Below, in pieces: positions 38,332-47,898 of a DNA stretch of 64,000 nucleotides. A model generated the notes under the pieces. The model searched no databases and was not told the DNA's origin. It saw only the letters and a list, made by a program, of their open reading frames with translations. The position numbers and the translations under genes are program-made. Source of the stretch: Pseudoduganella lutea (GTDB lineage Bacteria > Pseudomonadota > Gammaproteobacteria > Burkholderiales > Burkholderiaceae_D); contig NZ_CP035913.1 of NCBI RefSeq assembly GCF_004209755.1, positions 1,922,001-1,986,000 on the forward strand, read 5' to 3'. The first letter of the stretch is position 1; each line of letters begins with the position of its first letter.

Positions 38332-39293
38332 GCCGGCCTCACGTGCTTGGGCAGCCGCATGGCCACGCGCATCACCGCCGAGCGGGCACGCGGGTTCTCG
38401 TCGACCTCCCGGTCGGAGGGCTTGATCTTGGCCAGCAGCTTTACTTCCGGCTGCGGCAGGTCGACGGCGCGGATCGGCAGCCGGCGGTCCGGCTGCGGCA
38501 CGTTGGCACGTTCGGCGAGGAAGCGCTTGACGATGCGGTCTTCCAGCGAATGGAAGCTGATGACGGCCATGATGCCGCCGGGCGCCAGCGCGTCGTAGGC
38601 CTGCTTCAATCCGGCCTGGAGGTCCTCAAGCTCTTGATTGATGTGAATCCGGATAGCCTGAAAGGTCCTTGTGGCCGGATCCTTGCCCTTCTCCCGGGTT
38701 TTGACCGCGCCTGCCACGATGCCGGCAAGCTGTCGTGTGCTTGAAATTGATTCGACTGCCCGGCGAGCAACAATCGCCTTTGCAATCTGAAAAGCAAACC
38801 GTTCTTCCCCATAATCCCTGATCACCTTTTCAAGAGTCTGTTCCGATTCCGTGGCCAGCCATTCGGCCGCGGAGATGCCGCGTGTGGTGTCCATCCGCAT
38901 GTCGAGCGGCCCGTCATTGCGGAATGAAAAGCCGCGCGCAGCGTCATCGACCTGCGGCGACGAAATGCCCAGGTCGAGCAGCACGCCGTCGACCTGGCCG
39001 ATGCCGCGTTCGGCAAAGGCGGTCGCCATCGTGGCGAAACTGTCGTGCACGATCGTGAAGCGCGGGTCGTCGATGGTGTGCGCGGTGGCGATGGCTTGCG
39101 GGTCCTTGTCGAACGCGACAAGGCGCCCCTGCGCGCCCAGGCGCGACAGCAGCAGGCGGCTGTGGCCACCGCGGCCGAAGGTACCGTCGACATAGATGCC
39201 ATCGGCGCGCGCGCCGGCAATGGCGAGGGCGTCGACCGCTTCGTCTAACAGCACCGTACGATGCTGGAAATCTGGCACCGCTGTGTTCTTCAT
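38328..39293 (-). CDS. rsmH: 16S rRNA m4C1402 methyltransferase RsmH
   Basis: A 321-residue SAM-dependent enzyme (formerly MraW) that methylates cytidine 1402 of 16S rRNA. The SAM motif [35 protein letters not shown] and the C-terminal [14 protein letters not shown] are all characteristic. It follows mraZ by 11 bases and overlaps ftsL by 4 nt. Confidence 0.97.
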   Translation of the reverse strand: MKNTAVPDFQHRTVLLDEAVDALAIAGARADGIYVDGTFGRGGHSRLLLSRLGAQGRLVAFDKDPQAIATAHTIDDPRFTIVHDSFATMATAFAERGIGQVDGVLLDLGISSPQVDDAARGFSFRNDGPLDMRMDTTRGISAAEWLATESEQTLEKVIRDYGEERFAFQIAKAIVARRAVESISSTRQLAGIVAGAVKTREKGKDPATRTFQAIRIHINQELEDLQAGLKQAYDALAPGGIMAVISFHSLEDRIVKRFLAERANVPQPDRRLPIRAVDLPQPEVKLLAKIKPSDREVDENPRARSAVMRVAMRLPKHVRPA

Positions 39294-39304
39294 GTGGCGG
39301 GCCT

Positions 39305-39733
39305 TTAGAAAGAGAAATCGGACAATGTGTCCGGCATGCCGGTGTCGATCGTGGCTTGCTCGTTTTCGGCGCGTTTGACCGGGTCCCAGATTTCAAAATG
39401 CGTCACCATGCCGGAGAGCACGACTTCGCGGCCCAGCCCGGCGGCGACGCGCAGTTCCGGCGCCACGAGAATGCGCCCTGCGGAATCCATTTCCACATCG
39501 CTGGCATTGCCCAGCAAAATGCGCTGCCAGCCGCGGGCCGATATCGGCCACGAAGCGATCTGGTCACGCTTGGCTTCCCATACGGGGCGGGGATACATCA
39601 GCAGGCAGCCGTCCGGGTGCTTGGTCAGCGTAAGGCGACCTTCGCACTGGATGGCCAGTGCGTCACGATGCTTGGCGGGAATGGACATCCTGCCTTTCGC
39701 ATCGAGATTGATCGCGGAAGCGCCCTGGAACAC
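39305..39733 (-). CDS. mraZ: Transcriptional regulator MraZ, GTG start
   Basis: A 142-residue protein with two AbrB-like swapped-hairpin domains. It binds repeats upstream of its own gene and represses the dcw operon. [22 protein letters not shown] and a second [13 protein letters not shown] are the two family cores. The start codon is GTG (39731-39733), and the ribosome site is weak, which would keep expression low. It is the first gene of the division cluster. Confidence 0.95.
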   Translation of the reverse strand: MFQGASAINLDAKGRMSIPAKHRDALAIQCEGRLTLTKHPDGCLLMYPRPVWEAKRDQIASWPISARGWQRILLGNASDVEMDSAGRILVAPELRVAAGLGREVVLSGMVTHFEIWDPVKRAENEQATIDTGMPDTLSDFSF

Positions 39734-39810
39734 GGCTGTACTTTCTCTTCAGAACCTGGTTTTGATAAATCTGTTGTTGGTTTTGGGTGGCGCCGTTTCC
39801 GCCCCGGTAT

Positions 39811-39845
39811 CCCACAAAACGACACTTTTTGACACAGGTGCCCAC
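39811..39845 (-). promoter_or_regulatory. MraZ operator: four direct repeats, 10-bp period
   Basis: Read on the minus strand, the pentamers GTGGG, GTGTC, GTGTC and GTGGG occur with exactly five bases between each (plus-strand positions 39841-39845, 39831-39835, 39821-39825, 39811-39815). They lie 78-112 bases upstream of mraZ. MraZ is known to bind such helical-phase TGGG/GTG repeats in E. coli and Mollicutes, so autorepression of the dcw operon is the expected role. Confidence 0.85.
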
Positions 39846-40591
39846 TTTAGAGGACGGCACGACAGTGGTCAAGCGATTTCCAAGTAGTAAAACTCGATTT
39901 TTACTAATGAAATTAAGGACTTAGCGCGTATCGTTCAAGCAGTCTCGCGACAGAAAACGTCGACAAATCAGGTACCTAGGCTATTTAGTGCATGTGCTAC
40001 CTCATCTGCGACGCAGCATTAAACGCTGCCAAGTGGCAAAGAATAAAATTTGAGGAAAATATAACGTTACCGGAGTGCAACCGGCGCGTGGCGGATCGAC
40101 AACGGTTATCAAACGGGGTTTGACACGTGGGGGTGTCGCCGTTTCCCGACACTCCATGCGCATTCATGCAGGGTTCGGGGCGTAGTAAGTGCTTCGAAGA
40201 ATGATGCGTTCTAATATTATTTTTGCAAGTATATTCGATCGGGACAGATGCTATTAAATTTCCAATATATTCTTTCTAGCAACAATTTGTATAGACAACT
40301 TACTGGCTTTCCGATGATTCAAGGAACAGCAATTCCATGGGCGAGGTCGCTTTTATCATGATATGAACCTATTCAAGGGGCCACGAGATAATGCGCTCCG
40401 CAAGCGAAGTAAGCACTACGCCTCAAACCGCAGGGTGAGGTGAAATTCGTGGCGCTGCGAATGTACCTTTGTACAAGACCCTCGGCTGCGACCCACGGCG
40501 TCAGAGCGCGGCGCGATAGCGGTTATGACCTCGAAGCGGCAATGGTGGCGTGCCGCCGCAACGGAACGGTAAAGGAGAGGCCAGGCGGGAC
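39846..40591. other. AT-richer gene-free stretch between mraZ and glpK
   Basis: About 745 bases without a supportable gene, clearly richer in A and T than the surroundings, most strongly at 40200-40330. Its left end should contain dcw promoter elements. Visible pieces are a TGCCA-AG-TGGCA repeat (40027-40038) and a small dyad GTGTCG / CGACAC (40133-40152). Short frames here lack ribosome sites and codon bias. It may be the remnant of a lost or foreign segment. Confidence 0.55.
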
Positions 40592-42079
40592 TCAGTCCAC
40601 GTCCCACCCGCGCGACCGCTCCACGGCCCGCCCCCACCGCGCCAGCAGCGCGGCGCGCCGGTCTTCCGGCATGGCCGGCTCGAACCGCCGCTCGCACTGC
40701 CACTGCGCGGCGATTTCCTCCTTTGACGCCCAGAAATGCACGGCCAGGCCCGCAAGGTAGGCGGCGCCCAGTGCGGTGGTTTCCGTCACGCGCGGGCGCA
40801 CGACGGGCACGCCGAGCAGGTCGGCCTGGAATTGCATCAGCAGGTCGTTGCGGGCCGCCCCGCCGTCGGCGCGCACTTCAACGACCGGGTGGGCCGCATC
40901 GCGCTGCATTGCCGTGAGCAGCTCGGCACTTTGGTAGGCAATGGCCTCCACCGCCGCGCGGGCGATGTGGGCGGCGGTGCTGCCGCGGGTGAGGCCGACG
41001 ATCGTACCGCGTGCATACGGGTCCCAGTGCGGGGCGCCGAGGCCGACGAACGCGGGGACCAGCAGCACGCCGCCACTGTCCGGCACGGAGGCGGCCAGCG
41101 CTTCCACGTCGCTGGATTTCTCGATGATGCCCAGGCCGTCGCGCAGCCATTGCACGGTCGCGCCGCCCATGAACACGCTGCCTTCGAGCAGGTAGCACGG
41201 GCCATCGTGGAGCCGCCAGCCTACCGTCGACAGCAGCCGCTGGTGCGACACCACCGGATGGCTGCCCGCATGCATCAACATGAAGCACCCGGTGCCATAC
41301 GTGTTCTTGACCATGCCGGGCTGGTGGCACGCCTGGCCGAACGTGGCGGCCTGCTGGTCGCCGGCGATGCCGGCCACGGGAATCGGGCTGCTGAACAGGC
41401 TCGCGTGCGTCGCACCGATCTCGCCGCTGGACGACACGATCTCCGGCAGCACCGCTTCGGGAATATCGAACAGCGCCAGCAGGTCCGCATCCCAGCGCAT
41501 CAGGTGGATGTTGAACAGCATCGTGCGGGACGCGTTGCTCACGTCCGTCACATGGGCGCCGCACAGGTTGAACACGAGCCAGCTGTCGACGGTGCCGAAG
41601 CACAGTTCGCCGCGCTCGGCCCGCGCGCGGGCGCCGGGAACGTTCTCGAGCAGCCAGGCCAGCTTGGTGGCGGAAAAATAGGCGTCCAGCTCGAGGCCGG
41701 TGCAGTCGCGGATCAGGGTTGCCTTGCCGGCGGCGCGCAGCGCGTCGCACTGGTCGGCCGTGCGGCGGTCCTGCCACACGATGGCCGGCGCCACGGGGCG
41801 GCCGGTGGCGCGTTCCCACAGCACGGTGGTTTCGCGCTGGTTGGCGATGCCGATCGCACGCACCTGGGCGGGGCGCACGTTCGCTTCACGCAGCACCTGG
41901 CGCGCCACGGCAAGCTGGCTGGTCCAGATGTCGTTGGCGTCGTGCTCGACCCAGCCGGGCCGGGGGAAATGCTGGGGAAACTCCTGTGCGGCACAGCCGC
42001 CGATGCGGCCTTCGTGGTCGAACAGGATGGCGCGGGAACTGGTGGTCCCTTGATCGAGAGCCAGGATGTAGTTCTTCAT
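40592..42079 (-). CDS. glpK: Glycerol kinase
   Basis: A 495-residue FGGY-family kinase that phosphorylates glycerol to glycerol 3-phosphate. The ATPase-core motifs are [15 protein letters not shown] at the start, [12 protein letters not shown], and the C-terminal [26 protein letters not shown]. The length matches the family. The ATG at 42079 is about 10 bases past the RNase P RNA end, with no clear ribosome site (CGGCGATG), so it seems to be transcribed through rnpB. No glpF, glpD or glpR gene is beside it. Confidence 0.95.
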   Translation of the reverse strand: MKNYILALDQGTTSSRAILFDHEGRIGGCAAQEFPQHFPRPGWVEHDANDIWTSQLAVARQVLREANVRPAQVRAIGIANQRETTVLWERATGRPVAPAIVWQDRRTADQCDALRAAGKATLIRDCTGLELDAYFSATKLAWLLENVPGARARAERGELCFGTVDSWLVFNLCGAHVTDVSNASRTMLFNIHLMRWDADLLALFDIPEAVLPEIVSSSGEIGATHASLFSSPIPVAGIAGDQQAATFGQACHQPGMVKNTYGTGCFMLMHAGSHPVVSHQRLLSTVGWRLHDGPCYLLEGSVFMGGATVQWLRDGLGIIEKSSDVEALAASVPDSGGVLLVPAFVGLGAPHWDPYARGTIVGLTRGSTAAHIARAAVEAIAYQSAELLTAMQRDAAHPVVEVRADGGAARNDLLMQFQADLLGVPVVRPRVTETTALGAAYLAGLAVHFWASKEEIAAQWQCERRFEPAMPEDRRAALLARWGRAVERSRGWDVD

Positions 42080-42089
42080 CGCCGAATTA

Positions 42090-42427
42090 AGTGAAGCAAG
42101 CCGATAGGCCGGATTCTGTTACGGCACCGGCAAGCCGGTGCTATGACAGCCATTCCTCTAGGCGACGGATTGCTCCGCCGCTCAAGCTTTCTACCCGCAC
42201 GCTCCGCGAGCAGCATCATCGCGTGCCTATTTGAAATTGCACCAGGTGGAGGTTACCGCGTTTCACCGTAACTTAATACGCTCGTCTCTGTGGCCCTATT
42301 CCTCGCCTTATACCCCGTGAGGGGCTTTCGGCGGACGGCCGTTAACCGTCACCCCGCTCTGTGGAGTCCGGACCTTCCTCCCGCCAACGCATTGCTGCGC
42401 CGGCCAGCGGCTGTCTGGCTTGCATCG
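42090..42427 (-). ncRNA. rnpB: RNase P RNA (M1 RNA, class A)
   Basis: The catalytic RNA that trims tRNA 5-prime ends. On the minus strand the 5-prime part reads GCCAGACAGCCGCTGGCC, then GGGAGGAAGGTCCGGACTCC, the universal P4 segment. The 3-prime part reads ACAGAATCCGGCCTATCGG, the matching P4/P1 strand, and GCAAGCC / GGCTTGC at the two ends closes helix P1. Length is about 335 bases. Ends are approximate; the promoter places the start near 42427. Confidence 0.95.
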
Positions 42428-42434
42428 GGCGCTA

Positions 42435-42440
42435 TTGTAA
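42435..42440 (-). promoter_or_regulatory. rnpB promoter -10 box
   Basis: TACAAT on the minus strand lies seven to eight bases before the rnpB 5-prime end. A weak -35 candidate, TTCGAA, is 18 bases further upstream. Strong expression of M1 RNA would be expected, and read-through would feed glpK. Confidence 0.6.
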
Positions 42441-42556
42441 CCGATCCCCCGTCGGGGTTCGAAACCTGCGCCGCAAAACGGAAATCGGTGTCGCCATTTC
42501 AAAAGCCCGGCACCAGGCCGCGCTCTAGAATGCCGCATCATCCATATGAGGCCCAC

Positions 42557-44266
42557 ATGACCCATCCATCCCGTTCCGGCGGCCAGATCCTGGTCGATGC
42601 ACTGCAGATCCACGGCGTCGACACCGCGTTCGGCGTGCCCGGCGAAAGCTATCTCGACGTGCTCGACGCCCTGCACGAATCGGGCATCCGCTTCGTCATC
42701 AACCGCCAGGAAGGCGGTGCCGCGTTCATGGCCGATGCCTACGGCAAGATGACGGGCAAGCCGGGCATCTGCTTCGTCACCCGTGGACCGGGCGCCACGA
42801 ACGCGTCGATCGGCGTGCACACGGCTTACCAGGATTCCACGCCGATGATCCTGTTCATCGGCCAGGTCGGCGGCGATTTCATCGACCGCGAGGCCTTCCA
42901 GGAGGTGGACTACCGCCGCATGTACGGCCAGATGGCGAAGTGGGTGGCGCAGATCGACCGCGCCGAGCGCATTCCCGAGTATCTTGCCCGCGCATTCCAG
43001 GTGGCCACCAGCGGGCGCCAGGGCCCTGTCGTGCTGGCCCTGCCGGAAGACATGCTCGTCAAGCGCGCCACCGTGCCGGACACGCGCCGCTACCAGCCGG
43101 TACAGGCCAGCCCGTCGCAAGCGCAGATCGATGCGCTGCGCGCGATGCTGGCCGCGGCCAAGCGCCCCTTGCTGCTGCTGGGCGGCAGCGGCTGGACGGA
43201 ACAGGCCTGCGCGGACATCGCCCGCTTCGCCGAAGCGAACCGCTTGCCGGTGGCCTGCGCGTTCCGCTACCAGGACCTGCTCGACAACGACCACCCGCAC
43301 TACATCGGCGACGTGGGCATCGGCATCAATCCGAAACTCGCCGCGCGCGTGAAGGAAGCCGACGTGCTGATCGCCCTCGGCCCGCGCCTCGGTGAGATGA
43401 CGACCGGCGGCTATACGGTCATCGAGGCACCGCTGCCGCGCCAGCGGCTGGTGCACATCCACGCCAGCATGGAGGAACTGGGCAGCGTCTTCCAGGCCGA
43501 GCTGATGATCGCCAGCGGCATGCCGCAGGCGGCGGCGATGCTGGCGGCCATGGCGCCGATCGACGCACCGGCGTGGGCCGGCAGCGTGGCCGAGGCAAAG
43601 GAAGAGCTGCACGCATGGCAGAAAAAGCCCGCCATCTTCCAGGATGGCCAGGCGCCGCTGGACCTGTGGCAGGTGGTGCAGGAAATCGATGCGCTGGCGC
43701 CGCACGACGTCATCATCACGAACGGTGCCGGCAACTACGCCACGTGGGCACACCGCTTCCACCGCTACGGCGGCATGCGCACGCAACTGGCGCCCACCAG
43801 CGGCGCGATGGGCTACAGCGTGCCGGCCGGCGTGGCGGCGAAGATCGTCGACCCGGCCCGCACGGTGATCACGTTCGCCGGCGACGGCGAATTCATGATG
43901 AATGGCCAGGAACTGGCCACGGCCGTGCAGTATGGCGCGGGCGTGATCGTCATCGTGTTCAACAACCGCATGTTCGGCACGATCCGCATGCACCAGGAGC
44001 GCGAGTACCCGGGGCGGGTCTCGGGCACCGATCTCGAGAATCCGGATTTCGCCGCGCTGGCGCAGGCCTACGGCGGCCATGGCGAAACCGTGGAAACCAC
44101 CGCGCAGTTCGCGCCGGCCCTGCAGCGCGCCCTCGCCTTCACGCGCGACAAGAACCTGCCGGCCGTGATCGAACTGCGCTACGACGGCAACCTGATCACG
44201 CCGGGCGCCACGCTGGAAACGATCCGGGAACAGGCCGCGAAGGCAAAGGCTTCGCAGGCGAACTGA
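42557..44266 (+). CDS. Thiamine-diphosphate-dependent enzyme, acetolactate-synthase-like
   Basis: A 569-residue ThDP enzyme with the three usual domains: N-terminal pyrimidine-binding (GVPGESYLDVLDAL, NRQEGGAAFMADAYGK with the catalytic Glu), central, and C-terminal pyrophosphate-binding with GDGEFMMNGQELATAV and a following NN (IVFNNRM). It resembles acetolactate synthase large subunit homologues annotated as ThDP-binding proteins. No small regulatory subunit or ilv gene is adjacent, so a catabolic decarboxylase or synthase role is as likely as branched-chain synthesis. The start at 42557 has GAGG in front; the longer frame runs back into rnpB and is rejected. Confidence 0.88.
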   Translation: MTHPSRSGGQILVDALQIHGVDTAFGVPGESYLDVLDALHESGIRFVINRQEGGAAFMADAYGKMTGKPGICFVTRGPGATNASIGVHTAYQDSTPMILFIGQVGGDFIDREAFQEVDYRRMYGQMAKWVAQIDRAERIPEYLARAFQVATSGRQGPVVLALPEDMLVKRATVPDTRRYQPVQASPSQAQIDALRAMLAAAKRPLLLLGGSGWTEQACADIARFAEANRLPVACAFRYQDLLDNDHPHYIGDVGIGINPKLAARVKEADVLIALGPRLGEMTTGGYTVIEAPLPRQRLVHIHASMEELGSVFQAELMIASGMPQAAAMLAAMAPIDAPAWAGSVAEAKEELHAWQKKPAIFQDGQAPLDLWQVVQEIDALAPHDVIITNGAGNYATWAHRFHRYGGMRTQLAPTSGAMGYSVPAGVAAKIVDPARTVITFAGDGEFMMNGQELATAVQYGAGVIVIVFNNRMFGTIRMHQEREYPGRVSGTDLENPDFAALAQAYGGHGETVETTAQFAPALQRALAFTRDKNLPAVIELRYDGNLITPGATLETIREQAAKAKASQAN

Positions 44267-44269
44267 GCA

Positions 44270-44809
44270 CTATCCCTGCGATGGCGGCGCCGGTTCCCAC
44301 TTCGGCGCCGCGGGTGCTTCGGCCGGCGCCTTCTTGCCGGCCGGGCAGGCGCGGCACGCCTTGGGTTTTTGGGCGAAGTCGCGCACCTTCTGCAACGTCA
44401 TCGGCACCGACTCGTCGCCGCAATAGCCGCCGTCCAGCGTCAGCGTATCGCCGCCTTTTGAAAACTTGCCGCTGAGCGTGCGCTCCGGCTCGTCCGGCGG
44501 CTGCACCGTGAAATACATCTGCCGGCCGCTCGGGTCGATGTTGACGTCGTTCGCCACCACCGGCCACGACAGCCCACCGGCCGTGTATTCATAGATCACC
44601 GTATCGACTTCGGCAAAGCGCTGCAGCGTGATGCGCTGGCCGCCGAACTCGCCACCAGGCTGCACGCACAGGTCCGAGTACACCGCCATGCCGTAGCGCG
44701 GCAGGCCGCCCTTGTCGGGCGCGGTTTTCTTCGCACCCTGCGGCGCGGCGGCGGCGGCGATGGCGCAGGCGAAAAGCAAGGGGATGGCGACGCTCGATCT
44801 TGTTTTCAT
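44270..44809 (-). CDS. Secreted hypothetical protein
   Basis: A 179-residue protein with a signal peptide (MKTRSSVAIPLLFACAIAAAAA) and no recognised domain. The mature part has beta-type segments such as RITLQRFAEVDTVIYEYTAGGLSW, several Cys (including ACRACPAGK) and a Pro/Ala-rich C-terminus. It ends three bases after the stop of the convergent ThDP gene. The start at 44809 is set by the signal peptide; an ATG 11 codons upstream is possible. I do not recognise the family; function unknown. Confidence 0.65.
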   Translation of the reverse strand: MKTRSSVAIPLLFACAIAAAAAPQGAKKTAPDKGGLPRYGMAVYSDLCVQPGGEFGGQRITLQRFAEVDTVIYEYTAGGLSWPVVANDVNIDPSGRQMYFTVQPPDEPERTLSGKFSKGGDTLTLDGGYCGDESVPMTLQKVRDFAQKPKACRACPAGKKAPAEAPAAPKWEPAPPSQG

Positions 44810-44847
44810 TGGCAGGCGGCAAAGTGGATCTGGCGTCATTCTAACGC

Positions 44848-44929
44848 ACGATAACGTACGAAAACGCGGACGAAAACGCGCACGAAAACGCGCACGAAAA
44901 CGAGCACGAAAGCGCGCAAGAAAAGACGC
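44848..44929. repeat. 12-bp minisatellite (ACGAAAACGCGC)n
   Basis: About six successive 12-mers: ACGAAAACGCGG (44858-44869), two identical ACGAAAACGCGC (44870-44893), then ACGAAAACGAGC, ACGAAAGCGCGC and AAGAAAAGACGC, with a partial 10-base unit in front. It is non-coding, between a secreted-protein gene and a porin terminator. Confidence 0.85.
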
Positions 44930-44932
44930 GCG

Positions 44933-44963
44933 AAAAAAAAACCGGCCACGAAGGCCGGTTTTT
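44933..44963. terminator. Terminator of the 44986-46098 porin gene
   Basis: Stem ACCGGCC / GGCCGGT extended by A-T pairs, with an ACGAA loop. An A run on the left becomes the U-tract of the minus transcript. It lies 23 bases after the porin stop; it could also act in the plus direction. Confidence 0.85.
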
Positions 44964-44985
44964 GCATGCGCGTAAAGCGAATGGC

Positions 44986-46098
44986 TTAGAACGAGTGACG
45001 CACGCCCACGTTGAACGCGGAGTCGCCCGAACCGACTTCGGTGTTGCCACCGACGGTGAACGCTGCGCCGTTCTTGTTGTCGATCTTGGCGTACGACACA
45101 TAGCCGGTCGTGCGCTTCGAGATGTCGTGCATGTAGCCGATTGCCCACTGCTTGGCATCGCGGTTCACGGCTTCGCGGTCATCCTTGTAGATGAACGAAG
45201 CGATGACCTTGCCTGCGCCAGCCACCGGCACTTGCACGCCCAGCAGGCCGTCGCGGCTGTCGCGCGATGCCGGCACGGCAACGGTCGTGTAGGCGATACC
45301 GCCGGTCACGCCGCCCACAGTGCCCTGGTTCGGGTAAGCGATGCTGTTCAGGCCCTTGCTGCGGTTGAACATGAAGTAGGCCTTGGCAACCTGGAAGTCA
45401 TAGTTCACGGCCAGCAGGCTGTTGTGGCCGATGCCGCGCTCCACTGCGACCGTGGTGGCGGTCGAAGCGGTGTCGTTGTTGCGGTTGTTGTAGGCAACGC
45501 GGGCGTTCAGCGGGCCATTGGTGTACGACACGGCTGCGCTCAACTGGCGGCCGGCCGACGATTCGGACTGTTCGCCGAAGCCATAGAACACTTCACCGGA
45601 GAAGCCGTTGAAGACCGGGGTCTGGTACACGACAGCATTGCTGTTACGCACGTTGATGCCGCTGGCCGGGAACAGGTTCTTGGCCGAGCCGGACAGGCCG
45701 GCGGCGAACGGGTCACCCACTTGCACCAGGGCGTTGTACCACGGGGTGTACTGACGACCGACCGTCAGCGTGCCCGCTTCTTTCGAACGCAGGCCAACGA
45801 ATGCCTGGCGGTTGAACAGCGTGTTGCTGGTGTTGTCCAGCTGGCCGTCGTCGGTCTTGTAGCCCGTTTCCAGGGTGAAGATCGCGGACAGGCCGCCACC
45901 CAGGTCTTCCGTGCCACGGAAGCCGATGCGCGATGCATTGGCGACGCCGGAGGAAACCTTGGTCACGTTGCCGTCTTTACCGCCGCGCTCGGCGACGATA
46001 CCAGCGTCAACGATACCGTAGATCGTTACATTCGATTGTGCAAAGGCGGCGCTGCTCATTGCGCCCAGAACTGCAACGGAGATTAGAGTTTTTTTCAT
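44986..46098 (-). CDS. General porin (Gram-negative porin family)
   Basis: A 370-residue trimeric-type porin forming a water-filled outer-membrane channel. The signal peptide MKKTLISVAVLGAMSSAAFA is followed by QSNVTIYGIVDAGIVAERGG, the classic betaproteobacterial porin start. Further signatures are SRIGFRGTEDLGGGLSAIFTLE and the last strand FNVGVRHSF with terminal Phe. GAAGGAAA lies before the start at 46098. A single gene with its own terminator. Anion or cation preference cannot be told. Confidence 0.95.
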   Translation of the reverse strand: MKKTLISVAVLGAMSSAAFAQSNVTIYGIVDAGIVAERGGKDGNVTKVSSGVANASRIGFRGTEDLGGGLSAIFTLETGYKTDDGQLDNTSNTLFNRQAFVGLRSKEAGTLTVGRQYTPWYNALVQVGDPFAAGLSGSAKNLFPASGINVRNSNAVVYQTPVFNGFSGEVFYGFGEQSESSAGRQLSAAVSYTNGPLNARVAYNNRNNDTASTATTVAVERGIGHNSLLAVNYDFQVAKAYFMFNRSKGLNSIAYPNQGTVGGVTGGIAYTTVAVPASRDSRDGLLGVQVPVAGAGKVIASFIYKDDREAVNRDAKQWAIGYMHDISKRTTGYVSYAKIDNKNGAAFTVGGNTEVGSGDSAFNVGVRHSF

Positions 46099-46257
46099 TA
46101 CATTTCCTTCAGTTGTGTTGCATCTAAAAAAGTAAGGCAACGGCTAAATTCGGTCTTGCGGTGCCGGAGGCACATCGTGCGCCGGACCGCTTATTGGTGA
46201 GGGCAAACCCCGATTTGCCACTGTGCCGCGGTCCCTTGGTAAAGGTGCGGCGTTCAC

Positions 46258-47898
46258 TTATTGTCGCGGCCGATTCAATCGCACCGTCTTGTTATCAGTG
46301 CGCCGGGCACTGGAGGCGGCACTATACTGATGGTTTGCTAATCCATCAAGAGTAAAAATACTCACGAGCTGGGCCAGGCTGGCGGCCTGATCCTGCATGC
46401 TGTGCGACGCGGCGGTCGCCTCTTCCACCAGTGCCGCGTTCTGTTGCGTGACGGCGTCCATCTGCGCAATGGCTTCGTTCACCTGCACGATGCCGGCGCT
46501 TTGCTCCTGGCCGGCCACCGTGATCTCACCCATGATGTCGGTCACGCGGCGCACGCTGACGACCACTTCCCCCATCGTGCTGCCGGCCTGGTTCACCAGC
46601 TTGGTACCCACTTCAACCTGGTCGACCGAATCGCCGATCAGTTCCTTGATCTCGCGCGCCGCCGCGGCGGAGCGCTGTGCCAGGTTGCGCACTTCCGACG
46701 CGACCACGGCGAAGCCGCGGCCCTGTTCGCCGGCACGGGCAGCTTCCACTGCCGCGTTCAATGCCAGGATATTGGTCTGGAAGGCGATACCGTCGATCAC
46801 ACCGGTGATATCCGAAATCTTCTTCGCCGACTCGTTGATCGCGCCCATCCGCTCGACCACCTGCGACACCACCTGGCCGCCCTGCTCCGCAATCGCCGAA
46901 GCATTCACGGCAAGCTCGTTGGCCTGGCGCGCATTATCCGAATTGTGGCGCACGGTCGACGTCAGTTCTTCCATCGATGCCGCCGTTTCTTCCAGCGAGC
47001 TGGCCTGGGCTTCGGTACGGCCCGCCAGGTCCATATTGCCCGCCACCACCTGCTGCGACGCGCTGGCGATGGTGTCGGTTGCGTGGCGCACCTGGCCAAC
47101 GATCTTGGCCAGGCTGTCGCGCATCGACTTCATCGCGAACAGCAGGCTGCGGTCGTCGCCCGCACGGGTGCGCACATCCACGTTCAATTCACCTGCCGCG
47201 ATCCGGCCGGCCAGCTCCACCGCGTATTGCGGTTCACCGCCCAGCGTCTTCACGAGCCAGCGGGTAATCACCAATGCAGCCAGGGAACCGAGCAGCACGG
47301 AGATGACCAGCAGGGCCGCGATCCAGGCGCGGGACGCATTGTATACCTGATCACCAAATTCTGCCGCCGCGCTGCCGCCTTCGCCGTAGTATTTAACCAA
47401 CTTGTCAACCTGACCGCGCAAGGCAACGATCAATTTGTTGGATTCACCGCGAATCAGCTGCTTCGCCAATGCGGTGTCGCCAGCACGCACGGCCGCGCGC
47501 AATTTGGCGTCCTCGGCCATATAACGATCCCACAGCGCCAGGAATTCGCTGTACAGGGCCTGCTCTTCCGGTGTCTTGATCAGCGCGACGTATTCGTCCT
47601 GCATCTTCTTCAGGTCGACGAGGTCGTTGGCGATCACCTTGTCATATTTGTCCAGCTCGGATACCTGGTCCGAAATGATGTATTGCAGTTCGCGGGTCCG
47701 CACGCGGGCAACCTGCGACTTGATGTCCTGGATCACGCGCATCGCCGGCATCCAGCGCGACGAAAGGCCCCTTGCCGTCTCGTTCACCTTGGCCAGCTGG
47801 TGGATCGAAAAAATGCCGACGATAGCCGTCAGAAACAGGACTGCCGCAAAGGCGAGTCCCAGTTTGGTGGAGAGCTTGCGCTCAGTGAGCCATTTCAT
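46258..47898 (-). CDS. Methyl-accepting chemotaxis protein
   Basis: A 546-residue chemoreceptor. A first membrane helix (about 12-32), a four-helix-bundle periplasmic sensor domain (about 35-190), a second helix (about 192-213), a HAMP linker, and a long cytoplasmic coiled coil with the hairpin tip [20 protein letters not shown] and [20 protein letters not shown]. It would signal through CheW/CheA. There is no C-terminal NWETF-type peptide. The start at 47898 has AGGGA in front; the longer frame lacks it. The ligand is unknown. It is a lone receptor gene with no che genes nearby. Confidence 0.93.
   Translation of the reverse strand: MKWLTERKLSTKLGLAFAAVLFLTAIVGIFSIHQLAKVNETARGLSSRWMPAMRVIQDIKSQVARVRTRELQYIISDQVSELDKYDKVIANDLVDLKKMQDEYVALIKTPEEQALYSEFLALWDRYMAEDAKLRAAVRAGDTALAKQLIRGESNKLIVALRGQVDKLVKYYGEGGSAAAEFGDQVYNASRAWIAALLVISVLLGSLAALVITRWLVKTLGGEPQYAVELAGRIAAGELNVDVRTRAGDDRSLLFAMKSMRDSLAKIVGQVRHATDTIASASQQVVAGNMDLAGRTEAQASSLEETAASMEELTSTVRHNSDNARQANELAVNASAIAEQGGQVVSQVVERMGAINESAKKISDITGVIDGIAFQTNILALNAAVEAARAGEQGRGFAVVASEVRNLAQRSAAAAREIKELIGDSVDQVEVGTKLVNQAGSTMGEVVVSVRRVTDIMGEITVAGQEQSAGIVQVNEAIAQMDAVTQQNAALVEEATAASHSMQDQAASLAQLVSIFTLDGLANHQYSAASSARRTDNKTVRLNRPRQ

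Noticed and set aside
40416..40760. Short frames on both strands in the mraZ-glpK gap
   Set aside because: They overlap the end of glpK or the AT-rich gap, lack ribosome sites and show no family resemblance.
42440..42475. tRNA T-loop-like GGGTTCGAAACC beside rnpB
   Set aside because: No acceptor stem, anticodon arm or CCA end can be built around it; it is part of the rnpB promoter region.
44840..44985. Coding frame through the minisatellite giving (F-R-A-R)n repeats
   Set aside because: The repeat lies outside the signal-peptide-defined gene and has no start signal; it is a minisatellite read by chance.
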